From Cryptomeria japonica (lineage: Eukaryota > Streptophyta > Pinopsida > Cupressales > Cupressaceae): a DNA stretch of 64,000 bases. Under the pieces are notes generated by a model. That model was not told the origin of the DNA, did not search any database, and saw nothing but the letters and a program-made list of their open reading frames with translations. Position numbers and translations under genes: made by a program. Positions 1 to 10,975 of the stretch are shown piece by piece; position 1 is the first letter of the stretch; every line of letters begins with the position of its first letter. The DNA lies in the NCBI RefSeq assembly GCF_030272615.1, contig NC_081412.1:102164796-102228795 (forward strand), given 5' to 3'.

Positions 1-333
1 TTAATGCTCGATACAACCACTAGACTTATAGAATCCACAAGAGGTGGTTAAGCCATGTCACAAACCCGAGCACTGTGCTACACAACACAAGAAGACCAAG
101 GGTGCACACCTTGCAACAATCCCCCCCCAACGCAAGTGAGGAGTTTCAACCTGTGACTAAGCTCTGATACCACTTGTTACAAGTGTGGTTGTCATTGCAC
201 CAAAATATCGACTTGTTAATGCTCGATACAACCACTAGACTTATAGAATGTGTAGGAGGTGGTTAAGCCATGTCACAAACCCGAGCGTTGCACTACACAA
301 CACAAGGAGACCAAGGGAACACACCTTGCAACT
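1..333 (-). mobile_element. TRIM-like miniature LTR retrotransposon
   Basis: Two near-identical LTR copies flank only 56 bp. The right copy is 175-333 and begins TGTTACAAG. The left copy is cut by the window edge and ends TTGCAACA at 118; its first visible base matches about position 215 of the right copy. Between them, read on the minus strand, lie a PBS TGGTATCAGAGC (complement of 161-172) beside the right LTR and a G-rich PPT (complement of 119-128) beside the left LTR. LTRs of about 159 bp, an initiator-Met tRNA PBS, a PPT and no coding room are the defining features of TRIM elements, which depend on enzymes from other elements. No 5S-like segment was seen, so it is probably not Cassandra. 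The far end and target duplication lie outside the window. Confidence 0.72.
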
Positions 334-390
334 ACATATGTACATCTAATAAATCATGTATATTAATAAGATTTTTGCATTGTCCCTAAA

Positions 391-1180
391 AAGCTAGGAT
401 GAATCAACAACCTGATTATCATGGAGTTGCCCACACATATAATACTCAAAATAATAAGAAAGGTTCCAATGTTCTTCCTACCTATCAACTTTTTACTCCT
501 CCACTCTAGTATCTTTCACAACATGTTGGTAAGGAGTATGATCTTGTTAAGTATCTTCGTGCTACTTTAGCTAAGATATCCCTTTGGGATTTGATTCATC
601 CTTCACCTACATACCAAGGGATGCTCCAAGAAGCCTTATAGAAGATGTTTGTCTCACCTTCTACTAGACCATATGAGGTAGTAGCTTTGCTTGATCATAT
701 GCATGAAAAAAATCTAGATATTGTGTTCAACCAACATGAGTTACCTCTTGACATGGAATTTCAAAATTAGTATTGATCCCCTCATGATTATTGTGCTCAT
801 CAATGGTACTTTCATAAGACACACCCTAGTTAATAGCAGATCGAGTCTTAATGTTTCAACATAGGCTTGTTACCTAAGATCAAATTGGATACATCCCTCA
901 TCCAACCTGATTTTATCTCTATTCATGGCTTTGATAATATTGGTCTCAGTTGTTAGGGACAACTACATTTTCTATAAAAGTAGGTCCTATAATTATACCC
1001 ACACCTATCCATGTCATGCCCAATACTCTCAATTATAATCTTCTTCTAGGTAGACTATGGATCCATTCTATGCAAGAGACCCCTTCTACCCTTCATCACT
1101 TATTCAAATTTATTCACAACAACAAGATGAACACCCTACAAACTGATACAAAATTGCACAATGATGTTGAAAAATGATCC
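391..1180 (+). pseudogene. Eroded Ty3/gypsy gag-protease segment
   Basis: Plus-strand translation with several stops resembles the segment before and within the protease of plant Tat/Ogre-type gypsy polyproteins. At about 590-780 it reads like the conserved pre-protease stretch (SLWDLIHPSP, then a block ending HELPLDMEF). At 800-870 a degenerate active site reads VNSRSSLNV where D-[ST]-G-[SA]-S-x-N is expected, so the catalytic Asp-Gly is lost. At 950-1177 comes the protease C-terminal hallmark LLLGRLWIHSM..TPSTLHH, matching the family pattern LLGRPWIH. No reverse transcriptase follows. It is an inactive fragment; the assignment rests on motif recognition. Confidence 0.7.
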
Positions 1181-1489
1181 CTTAACACTATGATTTCTCT
1201 TGCAACATAATCATCTATTGATAATGATTTTTTGGAGAAAAATTGGGGTCCTTTAGACTTTATGCCCCATTTTTGTAGATAATATAAAATCCCCAAATTT
1301 AAAATTAAAGTCTCAAGGGAGCCTTTTGTTTCATTTCTCCAAGCTTCTTCTAATTCTATTCTAACCTCTTCTTCTTCCAACACATATCTTGATGATGATT
1401 GGGGTTTTTTAGAATTCAACGTAATTGAAACTAAGAGTGAACTTTCTCTTCCTAATTATTTAAAACACACCAAAGATCCTACATTTGAT

Positions 1490-1875
1490 TTGGCAAAAAA
1501 TTATGGAGTTGGTTTCAAAATTCTTTTTAAACATGGATACAATGGGCATGGTTTGGGATACATGTGCAAAAAAGTATTGAGGCTCATGATAAATCTGCAT
1601 CACACTTTGCTAGAGAATGTTTAGGTTTCTAACCCCATCCTTTGTTGACATCCCTCCCCCAATGTCTAATACATCTATGTCTTCTTCTCCCATCTTTTCA
1701 TCTAAACAAAAGAGTATTTTGTATGAGCTTCTTAAAGCCAAATTTATTACCCTCTCAATGTTGGGAAAATGGTGTCTCAACCTTGCATTTACACAAGGTT
1801 ACTATTTATAGTAAATTTTCGTTTGAGCATAAAATGGTGCAAAATTCTCCTCAAAGCTTCTGGTTGGATAGATAA
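1490..1875 (+). pseudogene. Degenerate G-patch segment of gypsy remnant
   Basis: The translation at about 1495-1600 contains YGVGFKILFKHGYNGHGLGY, a weak but recognisable G-patch core (K-hydrophobic-L..GY..G.GLG). Tat/Ogre-type gypsy elements often carry a G-patch near the protease, and a clearer copy lies at about 59.3 kb in this window, so this is probably the continuation of the gag-protease remnant just upstream. Stops and a frame change follow. The last 250 bases have short open stretches but no recognisable domain. Confidence 0.5.
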
Positions 1876-3540
1876 GCATGTCGGTAAAAGTTTGTCACAA
1901 GATCACAACTAGTTTTGAAGATATAATATTTATTTTTGAGGCTGATTTTTGTATTACTATTATGTCTTTGTCTTTAAGGCTAATATTTGTATTGTTGTAG
2001 TGGCCTTCTCTTTCCATGCACAACTCCTTTTTGGATTGCTATTCTTTTTATTGTAATCAAGTTTATTCAATATAAGAAAAATCAATTGTGTTAATGTTTT
2101 GATGTCGTTGACCCTAGTCCATGAAACTTTCTCTTTCCTTGAAAAGATATACTTATCCATTAATATTATCCAATTTCCACAATACATGAGTTTGATGATT
2201 TGTTGTTTCTAGATTTGATCGTGGGAAATATTTTAACATAAGGTATCCATCATGAGAATGCGAGAAAGCTCAAGAGATAAAAATGTTATACTTATCCATA
2301 TGTATTTTCATACTACTGATTTTCTCTTATTTATTTATTTTTAAATATATAAATTTAAATAAAAATAAAAATAAAAAGACAATTTGATATTAAAAAAAAA
2401 AGGGTCAAGATATTTATCATAAAAGAAAGGACACATATGATTGACCTTCGTCCATGAAACTTTATCTTTCTTAAAAAATATATCTTTAGTATTTGTGGAT
2501 TTGATTGTGTAGAAAAAAAAATTAACATCAAGTTTGAGATCAATTCATCATTAGAATGTTAGAAAGCTCAAATAGATGTACAATATTATATTTATCAATC
2601 TATATTTTCATACTATTAATTTGTTTATTTGTTTTTAAATATTAAAATAATTTTAATTAAAAATAGAAAATAACCTAAAAAGTTAAAAACAAAAAGTCCA
2701 TGCGACATTTAAAAAAGTTAATAGCATGAAAATATAGATTGATAAATAAAAACAAATAAATTAATTAATTAGTATTTGTAGATTTGTTTTTGTAAAAAAA
2801 ATAACATCAAGTTTGAGATCAATTCATCATTAAGATGTTAGAAAGCTCAAAGAGATATAAAATGTTATACTTGACAATCTATATTTTCATACAATTATTA
2901 TTTTTTAATGTCACATGGACTTTTTGTTTTTAACTTTTTGGATTATTTTCTATTTTTAATTAAAACTATTTTAATAATATTTATAAATAAATAAATTAGT
3001 ATTTGTAAATTTGATTGTGTAAAAAAATTAGCATCAATTTTGAGACCAATCCATCATTAAGATGTTAGAAAGCTCAAATAGGTAAAATGTTATACTTGTC
3101 AATATATATTTTCATACTATTAATTTATTTTTGTTTACAAACATTAAAATAATTTTAATTTATAATAAAAAATAACCCAAAACATTTAAAACAAAAAGTA
3201 CATGTGACATTAAAAAATGATAATAATATGAAAATATAGATTGACAAATATAACATTTTACATCTCTTTGAGCTTTCTAAAATCTTAATGATGAATTGAT
3301 TTCAAACTCGATACTAATTTTATTTACAAAATCAAATCTACAAATACTAATTAATTAATTTATAAATATTAAAATAATTTTAATTTAAAATAAAAAATCA
3401 TCCAAAAAGTCTATGTGAAATTAAAAAAAAAATATTTACCATAAAAAAAATAATCCAAAAGATGATTCAAATAACAATTTACCCTTCTCCCAAAATTCAA
3501 CTGTGAATTAACTTGGCCCTTTAAAAAAATCAATTTAAAC
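1876..3540. repeat. AT-rich cluster of direct and inverted repeats (MITE-like)
   Basis: A roughly 100-bp unit containing GTTAGAAAGCTCAAA and ATATTTTCATAC recurs directly at about 2248-2322, 2525-2625, 2803-2900 and 3031-3125, and inverted at about 3229-3345. Within it, 2655-2745 and 2875-2968 are long inverted arms: one carries AAAAACAAAAAGTCCATG and the other CATGGACTTTTTGTTTTT. No ORF of note. The geometry suits a foldback or MITE family that inserted repeatedly or was locally duplicated. No terminal inverted repeat with a target duplication could be fixed by eye. Confidence 0.55.
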
Positions 3541-3599
3541 AATTTACTTTTTCTCCCTTAGGTGAAAGAAATGAAGATAAATTTACCTATAGATGTGAA

Positions 3600-3981
3600 G
3601 AACGTGGAAGAAAGGACACGGATATAAATTCCCGCCGCCCATAATGAGGACTCCCGACTCACCCTGAACTTTCCCGGGCAGGCGACGTCATCCAGATTGC
3701 CAAAATTACGCTTTGCGAAAAAGTAGTCATAAACGGTCCAGCCGTTTAAAGCGAGGAAAAAAAAGTACCTTCGTAATCCTCACCTAACGCGGCTAGAGAA
3801 CCGAGTCCCGTGTATTAAGGAGTCAAACGATCCACTCGCTAAAACCTTACGCGATTAACGCGGCGACTCGCTTTCTATAACTATAAGCCTGCGTTACATA
3901 AACCAGGCGGAAATTTGAGATTTTCAATTTTCAATTTCTGAGCTGTGACAATTTTGTTCGATTTTCTGTGATTTCAAGCTC
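3600..3981 (+). promoter_or_regulatory. GC-rich promoter and 5' UTR of the ERF gene
   Basis: Base composition shifts abruptly from AT-rich repeat to CpG-containing DNA just before the ERF ORF. Visible sites: GACGTCA at 3684-3690, an ACGT-core bZIP-type site; an inverted pair of AACGG cores, AAACGG 3731-3736 and CCGTTT 3742-3747, the core bound by R1R2R3-MYB proteins; and a TATA-like CTATAACTATAAG at 3875-3887. The TATA-like site predicts transcription starting at about 3905-3920 and a 5' UTR of 60-75 nt. The functions of these sites are inferred from core motifs only. Confidence 0.5.
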
Positions 3982-4548
3982 ATGGCCCTCACAAATGATG
4001 GATTTCAAGTTCATTACAGGGGAGTTCGGAAGAGGCCCTGGGGTCGATTTGCCGCAGAGATCAGAGATCCTGGCAGGAAACAGAGAGTTTGGCTCGGAAC
4101 TTTCGGTACTGCTGAGGAAGCGGCTAGGGCTTACGATGCCGCCGCCATTTTTTTCAAAGCTGCAAAGGCTAAGACAAATTTCGCCTACACTTCGTCCCCG
4201 GGAACTGAGAGCGGCGGCCAAAGTAGTGCCCTTGAGCTGGCCGCTTGCTCTGCACTGAAGCGTATTGTAAACCCTAGCGCTTCCTTTTCTGCTCAAAAAA
4301 CTTCCGGTGAACAAATTTTGTTGTTTGATCGCGAGAAAGCGGATCTCGATTTTTCAGGCAGTAGGCAGAAATCCTGCAAGAAGAAGCGAATGGAAGTCGA
4401 GAGGCGAAACGGCGAGAATTTAGAAGTTGAAGTAAAGGGAGAGACAGAGGCAGAGGCAGAGGGAAAGACAGAGCTCGCTTCTGCGAGAAGATTTCCGCTT
4501 TTCGATCTCAACCTACCTCCACCTCGTGATGATGACTCGCAATTATAG
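3982..4548 (+). CDS. AP2/ERF transcription factor with EAR repressor motif (group VIII-like)
   Basis: A complete intronless 188-aa ORF. The AP2/ERF DNA-binding domain spans about residues 12-69, with [19 protein letters not shown] and WLGTF. Ala24 and Asp29 are the ERF-type (not DREB-type) discriminating residues, so GCC-box binding is expected. The N-terminus is short (11 aa). A basic patch, KKKR at 133-136, could serve nuclear import, and an acidic run at 153-164 is encoded by a small GAGGCA-type repeat. The C-terminus has FDLNLPPP at 174-181, a textbook DLN-type EAR motif that recruits TOPLESS-class co-repressors. Together these match ERF group VIII (AtERF3/AtERF4-like) repressors of stress and ethylene responses. 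The start is the first ATG after an in-frame TGA at 3946-3948. No frame damage is seen. It is the only clear host gene here; the orthologue is not determined. Confidence 0.93.
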   Translation: MALTNDGFQVHYRGVRKRPWGRFAAEIRDPGRKQRVWLGTFGTAEEAARAYDAAAIFFKAAKAKTNFAYTSSPGTESGGQSSALELAACSALKRIVNPSASFSAQKTSGEQILLFDREKADLDFSGSRQKSCKKKRMEVERRNGENLEVEVKGETEAEAEGKTELASARRFPLFDLNLPPPRDDDSQL

Positions 4549-4680
4549 TAGATCTGGCTATAAATGATCTTTTCTTTTTCTGTAACAAATTCGATTGTTT
4601 CGTATGATTGGCTTCTTATGTAAAATCTCAAAACTCTAATGGTTTTCATAATGAAGGAATGAATGTGGGCCCTCGGTGAA
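4549..4680 (+). terminator. Probable 3' UTR and polyadenylation region of ERF
   Basis: After the TAG stop the sequence is T-rich with TGTAAC and TGTAAAAT (plant far-upstream-type elements), then CATAATGAAGGAATGAATG, which holds AATGAA near-upstream-like hexamers. This is compatible with cleavage at about 4640-4680. There is no canonical AATAAA, so the exact site is a guess. Confidence 0.35.
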
Positions 4681-5500
4681 ATAGACCAGTAGGGACTCCT
4701 ATTTTGGCGCTATTGAGTGATACAGAAAAGCAAGCACACAGATTTCTCTCCTTTGCAGTATCTGATACGCTGTAGTCCAGTCTTGGAATTAAATCTCAGC
4801 ACGCAAAAACGTTTCTGTTGTAGCTTCTGGTTTTGTGTCTCCTTAAGTATTGTTTAAATATTGACAGATAACTAGAAGATTAATTTTATTACCAATCAAA
4901 AGGCAAAACAGTCCAACTGTAGTGGTTAAGCAATCAGATTGCATTAGCTAATACGCCAGACGAACAAAATGTAACCATCATCATCACAATCGGTTGGTTT
5001 GGTGAGTTGAAAAAATAAGTGTTCTTGTTCAGCACTCGTTTTCTGCAAATCTTTTTAATCAAAAGCCGTGTTTGCAAGTGTAAAAATAAACTGTTGCCTG
5101 TCAACTGTTCACATGTGAGTAGATTTCTGAAAATTTTCACAACGATTTTTCTCGTACACAAGATAATTGTGAGTAGATTTCTGAAAATTTTCACATCGAT
5201 TTGTTTCCTGTACAAGATAACTAATTAGGTCTGAAGTACGCGCGCTTCTCATAAATCTTTTATTTCTACAGTCCATGGGAATGAAATTAGATTTGGCAGA
5301 AAAATAGTACACAATTTTGCTTCCATCAGACACATTTTAGGTCACCTAAAAGACTAATTTTATTTTGATCAGTCCAACGGAGAGAAAAATCATGGGTTGG
5401 ATGGGCCAACTGGAATTAAGTTGAATACTGTTGACATCTTAATTTTTGCTGTAAGGCAATATATTTCTGAAACAGAAGACCGTTGAAAATAGGAAGAGAG
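4681..5500. other. Intergenic DNA with a 54-bp tandem duplication
   Basis: No gene seen. A clear direct duplication occurs: 5115-5168 and 5169-5222 both begin GTGAGTAGATTTCTGAAAAT, with period 54 and a few substitutions in the second half. Short open stretches across it are by-products of the repeat. Confidence 0.7.
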
Positions 5501-7420
5501 AGAAAGAGAGCGGTCCATATGGACGTGTGAATGACGAAAAGAAATTCAATAATAGTGAGTTCCGCCTCATTGTTAAAAATTCTCGAACATGACTAAAAAA
5601 TTATTTTATCACTTTTTTAAGCACCGCGTGGTTGTCTCTTTTTTAATTATTATTTTACTTATTTGCAATTTTCTCACAGAATTTTTTTGATTATTGTAAC
5701 GGTTTTTTTTTTATTATTTTAGTATCAATTGTCTACTTATCAAATTTAAACAATTATATATTTCAATATATCTATTATTTGTTTTGATCTAGCTTTTTTT
5801 TTATGTTTGGAATCATTTTCATGGTTGTGGATTTGATCTTTTTCAATTCAGATTTTCAAATTCAAATATTATTCAACTTTCATTAAATTCATTTCTTACG
5901 AAACATAGATTAAATACTATCGTGTGCTTGTATTTAAAGGCACTCAATTTATTCATTTAAGACATCCTATCTCATTATCATCTCTTTTGAGCATTCCAAG
6001 ATTTATTAGTCACATTCATAAGGAAAAACATTTACATTGGTGCAATAAAAGAAGAACATGCATATGGCCAACTTAAAAGTGATGTTTATACAAATTTTTG
6101 TAAGAAAACTATGAGAACATTTCCTCTTGCAACACAATGGCAACACTCCCAAGGTTTTTTTCAATATAACAAAACTAAGCATTAGAAAAGGCAAAAGGAA
6201 TAGGGCTAAAACAAAAAGTGGAGTTGTAGAGAATAACAACTAATTTTCACAAGAACATTTTTTTTTCTAAACGTGCATGTGACCAGATCGACAAACTCTA
6301 CTCTTTGTAAGATACACATAGTATTTTGATTTCAAGATGAGCTTGGTATCACCATTTCTTGACCCTAAAGCATCACAAAATTTAAAATATTTAATAAAGG
6401 TGATAACTCTCCACAAAGCTAACTACTTTCATTTATTGCATTTACTTTTCTTAGTTTAGTATTAAATTTTGAATCATCATAGCTCTAAAAAACTATCATT
6501 ATATAATCATTTGAGGTTAACTTATGTTGAAATGTAATATTTTTATTGGATTGATACATATTAATTTTGGAGAAAGCTTATCTTCTTTTACATATTTGGT
6601 GAACTTGTTTAAGTCAACATAATTAAGTATCACTTTGGAGTTTCCCCGCTATTTTATAGTTTTAGAATCTATCATTTTCTAATTTCACGCCTTTGTTTTT
6701 AGACCCAATCTTCTTTTTCATCCTTGTGTTTCAATGATGCATCCTTACTCTAGGGCTTGGTGTTGTTAATCAAATACCTTATCTTTCACATACCCTACCA
6801 ATAAGGCTTATATTTTATATTTATTTCTCTTACCCTAGTATACATAAGGATAGTGTGAATTTAGTAATGTTATTTCATGGCTTATCTTTCATTCCTTGTT
6901 CTCCTATTATCAAAATAGGTCATACACATATTAAGACTAATTTTCATCATTCACATGGATATTCTAAGCATAGATGCATTGTAATCAAACATTAAATTAA
7001 ATAACTTGAAGGAATTTAAATAAAGTAAAGATTAAACAAACTTAGGAACACACAATTTCCTCACCCAATTGGATAGATTATATGAAATAAAATCAAAAGA
7101 TTGATCATGTTCACCATCACATACTTTATATTGATGTTACACATGACATAAAAGAGAACCACTTGATATGAGAGATGAATGTGTTGCTTAGATGTCCTTA
7201 TTAATTCTTTTCATTCTTATCACATTTTGTGCTTTATGATTTACTTTATCATTAATTTCCAAGTTCTTAGTTTAGATATGGATGGACACCTTTTGGTTTC
7301 CATATTCCTTGTTTGAAATATTTCCTCCTAATTTATTTACATTCACTTAACCTTTATCTTTTATTTACTTTTTCCTTTTCATTTATTTCCCACTTGATCT
7401 TTTACCAACTATTATCTTAT
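5501..7420. other. AT-rich intergenic DNA, nothing recognised
   Basis: Both strands were scanned by eye. There are only short ORFs without recognisable motifs, homopolymer T runs, and no LTR ends, tRNA or repeat structure that could be defended. Confidence 0.6.
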
Positions 7421-7815
7421 TTTAGCTTTGGGTAAGTGCAAAGTAATGGGTCACAAATTGGCGGAAGTCCATGCGTTGGAAAACACACTCTTAGAAATGG
7501 GGGCTCATTTTTTCTTCAGGCCCCCGAGGCAAAAAGTAATGGGGGCCCGAGGAGAAACTAAACGGGCCCTCGTTTTGTTCTCAAATGGGGGCCCGCTTGA
7601 AAATGAAACGGGGTCCTGTTTTTAAATCCGATTTTACCCATTTTTTCAGGCTCATTGTCATTTTTACCTGCAATTGTAGTGAGAAAAGGAGATCGTAAAT
7701 AGGGGCCCATTCCATGGAAGTTGATTCCACAACCCGCCACTTGCCTCGGGATTAGGTCCAGGATAGGCCTGGGATGGCCACACCTGAGACAAGGACCGAC
7801 AAATTTAAATCTCAT
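7421..7815. other. GC-rich patch with repeated GGGCCC cores
   Basis: An isolated GC-rich island in AT-rich surroundings. GGGCCC or GGGGGCCC recurs at about 7519, 7545, 7565, 7588 and 7704, often as GGGGGCCCG, separated by A/T-rich spacers. A 65-codon open stretch here has no recognised domain and looks incidental. It could be a GC-rich transposon interior or a degraded gene fragment. Confidence 0.4.
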
Positions 7816-9300
7816 TATGTGTTTCTAATTAGAGAATTTTTATACGAAATTAAAACCTATTTCAGATTATACCGTCTAGATTCTAAATATGTATTTTTTT
7901 TAAAAAATTGATTAATTTAACTATTTTTCATTTAATTTATACTAAATTGGGTCCATAAACTTGAAATATTAACTAATTTTGTTAATTTAATAACTTTTTT
8001 TATTTTAATGAATTTTGAAAAAAAAATTATATGTCATCAATCTACACAAAATTATTTTCTATTTAAAAAAAAAAATCAAAAAATGTTAAGTTTATGTCAA
8101 ATTATGTGGTCCGTACATGTCAAATTTTTAAAAAGATAATTACAGTCATTAAAAAATTAATTAAAAAATATTTTAAAAAAAATACAGAAAAATATGCTCA
8201 TCAATCTTTAGTGTGTTACAAACCATTTCCCAAAAAGGTTTAAGAAAATAATTTTAATTGTGTCAAAAAGTGTGGGTCGTACACATGCATGGTATGGTCC
8301 TGAAATAGACATTTTTAAAACATAGTTTTAAGAACTCCGTTCAAAAAGTTATTTTTTATTATGTGGGTATTAAAATAAATTACATATTTGGAAAGTAGAC
8401 TCGGAGGGATATCTTTTATATTACTGACTTTTTCAGAGATTCAATCTCCAAGTGTTTCAAAATTTAAGCTCAAATGAGACAAAACTTGAAAAATCAGGGA
8501 AAACATTTCCACTTTTTGGCTAAAAAGTGGACTCGGCTTCTTGCACTGACCCCTTTTGCATTCTTATGCTTATTGGCCTTTTACTATTTCATGATTTCAA
8601 GGCCCTTTTAGTTACCATTTTAAATTTTTATGTTGTCATAGATATCTCCTCATATTTATTGTCGAACATTCCCACTATCTTGAGACTAATACTAAACCCT
8701 TTTGAGAACTAATGAGAAATCCATAATATAAACCATCTATTTAGAAACCACATCCACAATAGAAGCCAAAAATTGAAGACCAAGAGTCACAACTTATAAT
8801 TCCAAATTAGATGTCCCCTTGGGATTTGAATTTGGGTCTCCATAGTGAGAATCAAATTATTTTCAACTGAGCTTAACCTTTTGGACACACTATGGTTTTT
8901 TAATTATATTTGAACATGCTTACTATCATTCATATCATCATCACATTTACCATACTCTCGTGCTTATGTCTTATCCTTTGACCATTGATTATCTCTCATG
9001 AACCTACTTTTCCATGCAATATCTTGAGAGCTTATATATCAAGCTTACATTGGTATATCATACTTCTATAGTTATAACATTAGATTATGGGGCACATGGA
9101 TTACCCCCTTATATGTTGCACTTCTAGTACTACATTATCAAATCAGATATCATGCCTTCTCTTTACAACTTGTGGCTTTATTGATGTATCTTTGCATTGG
9201 GGACATAATGCCTTCTCTATCTTACATATTTCACTCAATATGGAACTTTAACTAGGCCACAACGACCTATCAGCGTGTGGGTATGCTTGGCCCCTTGCCA
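7816..9300. other. AT-rich intergenic DNA, nothing recognised
   Basis: No coding signal. The related phrases TGTGGTCCGTACATG (about 8105) and TGTGGGTCGTACACATG (about 8270) suggest a decayed short repeat, but no element could be delimited. Confidence 0.5.
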
Positions 9301-9490
9301 CGTCCCCAAGTCAGGCATGAATACCTACTAATTTTAAGCATATCACTAAGTAGAGGAAAAGAAACTTACCTGGATTCCCCTAGTCACGACGAGCGAATTG
9401 GGAAAAGACCAACATGAAAATCGACGACTTCGCCTACCAAATTGTAGTCTATAGAAGCATTCAAATATTCCATGGGAAGCACCATGCCTT
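9301..9490 (+). pseudogene. Degenerate 5' fragment of nuclear 25S rRNA gene
   Basis: The sequence follows the start of plant 25S rRNA in order: a CCCCAAGTCAGGC block, TTTAAGCATATCACTAAG (rRNA has ...ATCAATAAG), AGAGGAAAAGAAACTTAC, GGATTCCCCTAGTCACGACG (rRNA ...TAGTAACGGCG), and AATTGTAGTCTATAGAAGC (rRNA ...GTCTGGAGAAGC). This is the universal 5' LSU primer region. Many differences are C-to-T or G-to-A, as expected for a methylated non-functional copy. No 5.8S, ITS2 or further 25S sequence was recognised next to it, so it is a short dispersed fragment, not an rDNA unit. Confidence 0.85.
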
Positions 9491-9922
9491 CACTTTTTAT
9501 TTCACTGCCACATGTTTACATTAGGGTGTTAGTGCTACGATTAGCAGGTTCCAAATTTGTAACGTCGTCGAGTCCTTCCCCCTTTGTTGAGTTTTTTCTT
9601 CCTTGTTATTCCTATGATAGTTAACTAATATGAAATGTTTCTTAATAGGTATACATGATTTTCTTTTTACATTGGTCTTCCCTTAATTGACATGTTCCTG
9701 TTAATTTGTCAGTGGTTACAAATGTCCAAGAAGATTCTAAGAGGTATATTTTTGGGTCATTTCTCTCTGTTGGGCTTTCCAAGATTTTAGGGTTTTCCTT
9801 ACCTAAATAGAGTTTCATTCATCCCCTTAAAACTATAATATTTTATATTGAGTCCTTTGTTGTGTCAAAGCTTTTGGCATTTTCTTTCATAGGTACAACC
9901 TTCCCTTTCCTTAGGTACTTGG
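9491..9922. other. Intergenic DNA, nothing recognised
   Basis: No ORF, LTR end or repeat could be supported between the rRNA fragment and the next LTR-like start. Confidence 0.5.
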
Positions 9923-10450
9923 TGTAGACACCTAAAATTGTCATGGCCTAGTTAAATAAATATTTTATTTATTTAATTATTTTATCCTAAGCCTTCTACT
10001 AATTAAATAGATTTTATTTATTTAAATTATCCTTTCCCTAAATTAAATAAATATTTTATTTATTTAATTGAACCTACCTCTTCTATTAATCAAATAAATC
10101 TTTATTTATTTAATTAAGTCATTAGTTTTTTTCCTCCATGACACTAGCCATTCATCTCTCAATTTATCTTTAACCACCTCTCTAATATTTTACCATTTCC
10201 TATACCTTCCCTCTAATTTGAGCCAAACATTTATCCTTTCACCTCTTAATCCTATCCCTCCATTTCTAGGGTGTTCTCTATTAAAAAGAGATCTATTTCC
10301 TATCCCTCCATATAGAATTCAAACACAAGCACCTAAACTCCGTCGAATTGCAACATAAATATCCAATAAGAATCTAATAGGTTTTAAAATTCAAATTTGA
10401 TATCCAATTTCAACATAAATATTTTGGCATGCCTGGTAAGACTCATGTCC
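9923..10450 (+). mobile_element. LTR-like segment with PBS-like sequence
   Basis: It begins TGTAGACACCTAAAATTG, closely matching the starts of LTR-like segments at 21225 and 19306. It continues with palindromic TTTATTTATTTAATT tracts (9955-10110), then a pyrimidine-rich stretch, the arrangement seen in the other two. At 10424-10449 TTTGGCATGCCTGGTAAG resembles the region just after the LTR of Tat-type gypsy elements. The LTR 3' boundary is uncertain (about 10414-10424), and no internal coding region was identified downstream. Confidence 0.5.
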
Positions 10451-10579
10451 CTTTATTTCTAATCAATTTCTTTAGTTTGTAGCATTTTCAGAAGTTGCAA
10501 GTTGGATCTGTAGCAATTTCTCATTTTGGGAAGTTTTTGATGCGTCTGTGCAAATTTTTATCATTTGTCATCTTTTTGT

Positions 10580-10975
10580 ATTTTTCTTCTTCTTTCACGT
10601 CTCTGGTACTTGTTTTTGCATATCTAGTAATTCTTTTCATGTCTCTAGTACTTCTTTCCACGTCTCTAGTAATTCTTTTTGTGTTTCTAGTAATTCTTTC
10701 TGCATTTTTGGCTTCTTTTTGTGTCTATACTTCTTTCCATGTCTTTGGCACTTCTTTCCACATCTCTGATAATTTTTTCCACATTTTTGGTCAATTTTTG
10801 TGTTTTTTATCTTTATGCATTTTTGGTCATTCTTAACAAGTTTTTGGCCATTCTTGATGCATTTTGGTCATTTTTTAATGTGTTTTGAGTTTTGATGTGT
10901 TTATGGTCATTCTTTCCACATTTTTGGTCATTCTTGACGCATTTATGGTCATTCTTGAGGTATTTGTGGTTTTTT
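10580..10975. repeat. Degenerate short-period repeat, about 21 nt
   Basis: Units such as TCTAGTAATTCTTTT, TCTAGTACTTCTTTCC and TTTTTGGTCATTCTT recur at about 20-22 nt spacing. Because the period is near a multiple of three, open frames of 73-113 codons appear, reading as repetitive Phe/Ser/Leu/Val strings. They are products of the repeat and not proteins. Confidence 0.65.

Noticed and set aside
1-330. CRISPR-like or simple tandem repeat for the repeated block at the left edge
   Set aside because: There are only two copies, with PBS and PPT between them; the TRIM explanation accounts for every part.
3931-4649. Minus-strand and alternative-frame ORFs over the ERF gene
   Set aside because: They overlap an AP2/ERF domain gene with a complete, motif-rich frame and show no recognised domain themselves.
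7428-7625. 65-codon ORF in the GC-rich patch as a gene
   Set aside because: No ATG-context, domain or conservation argument; openness follows from local composition.
10495-10836. 113-codon open frame as a small membrane protein
   Set aside because: It is a translation of a 21-nt repeat. The other frame is equally open and repetitive, and there is no independent coding signal.
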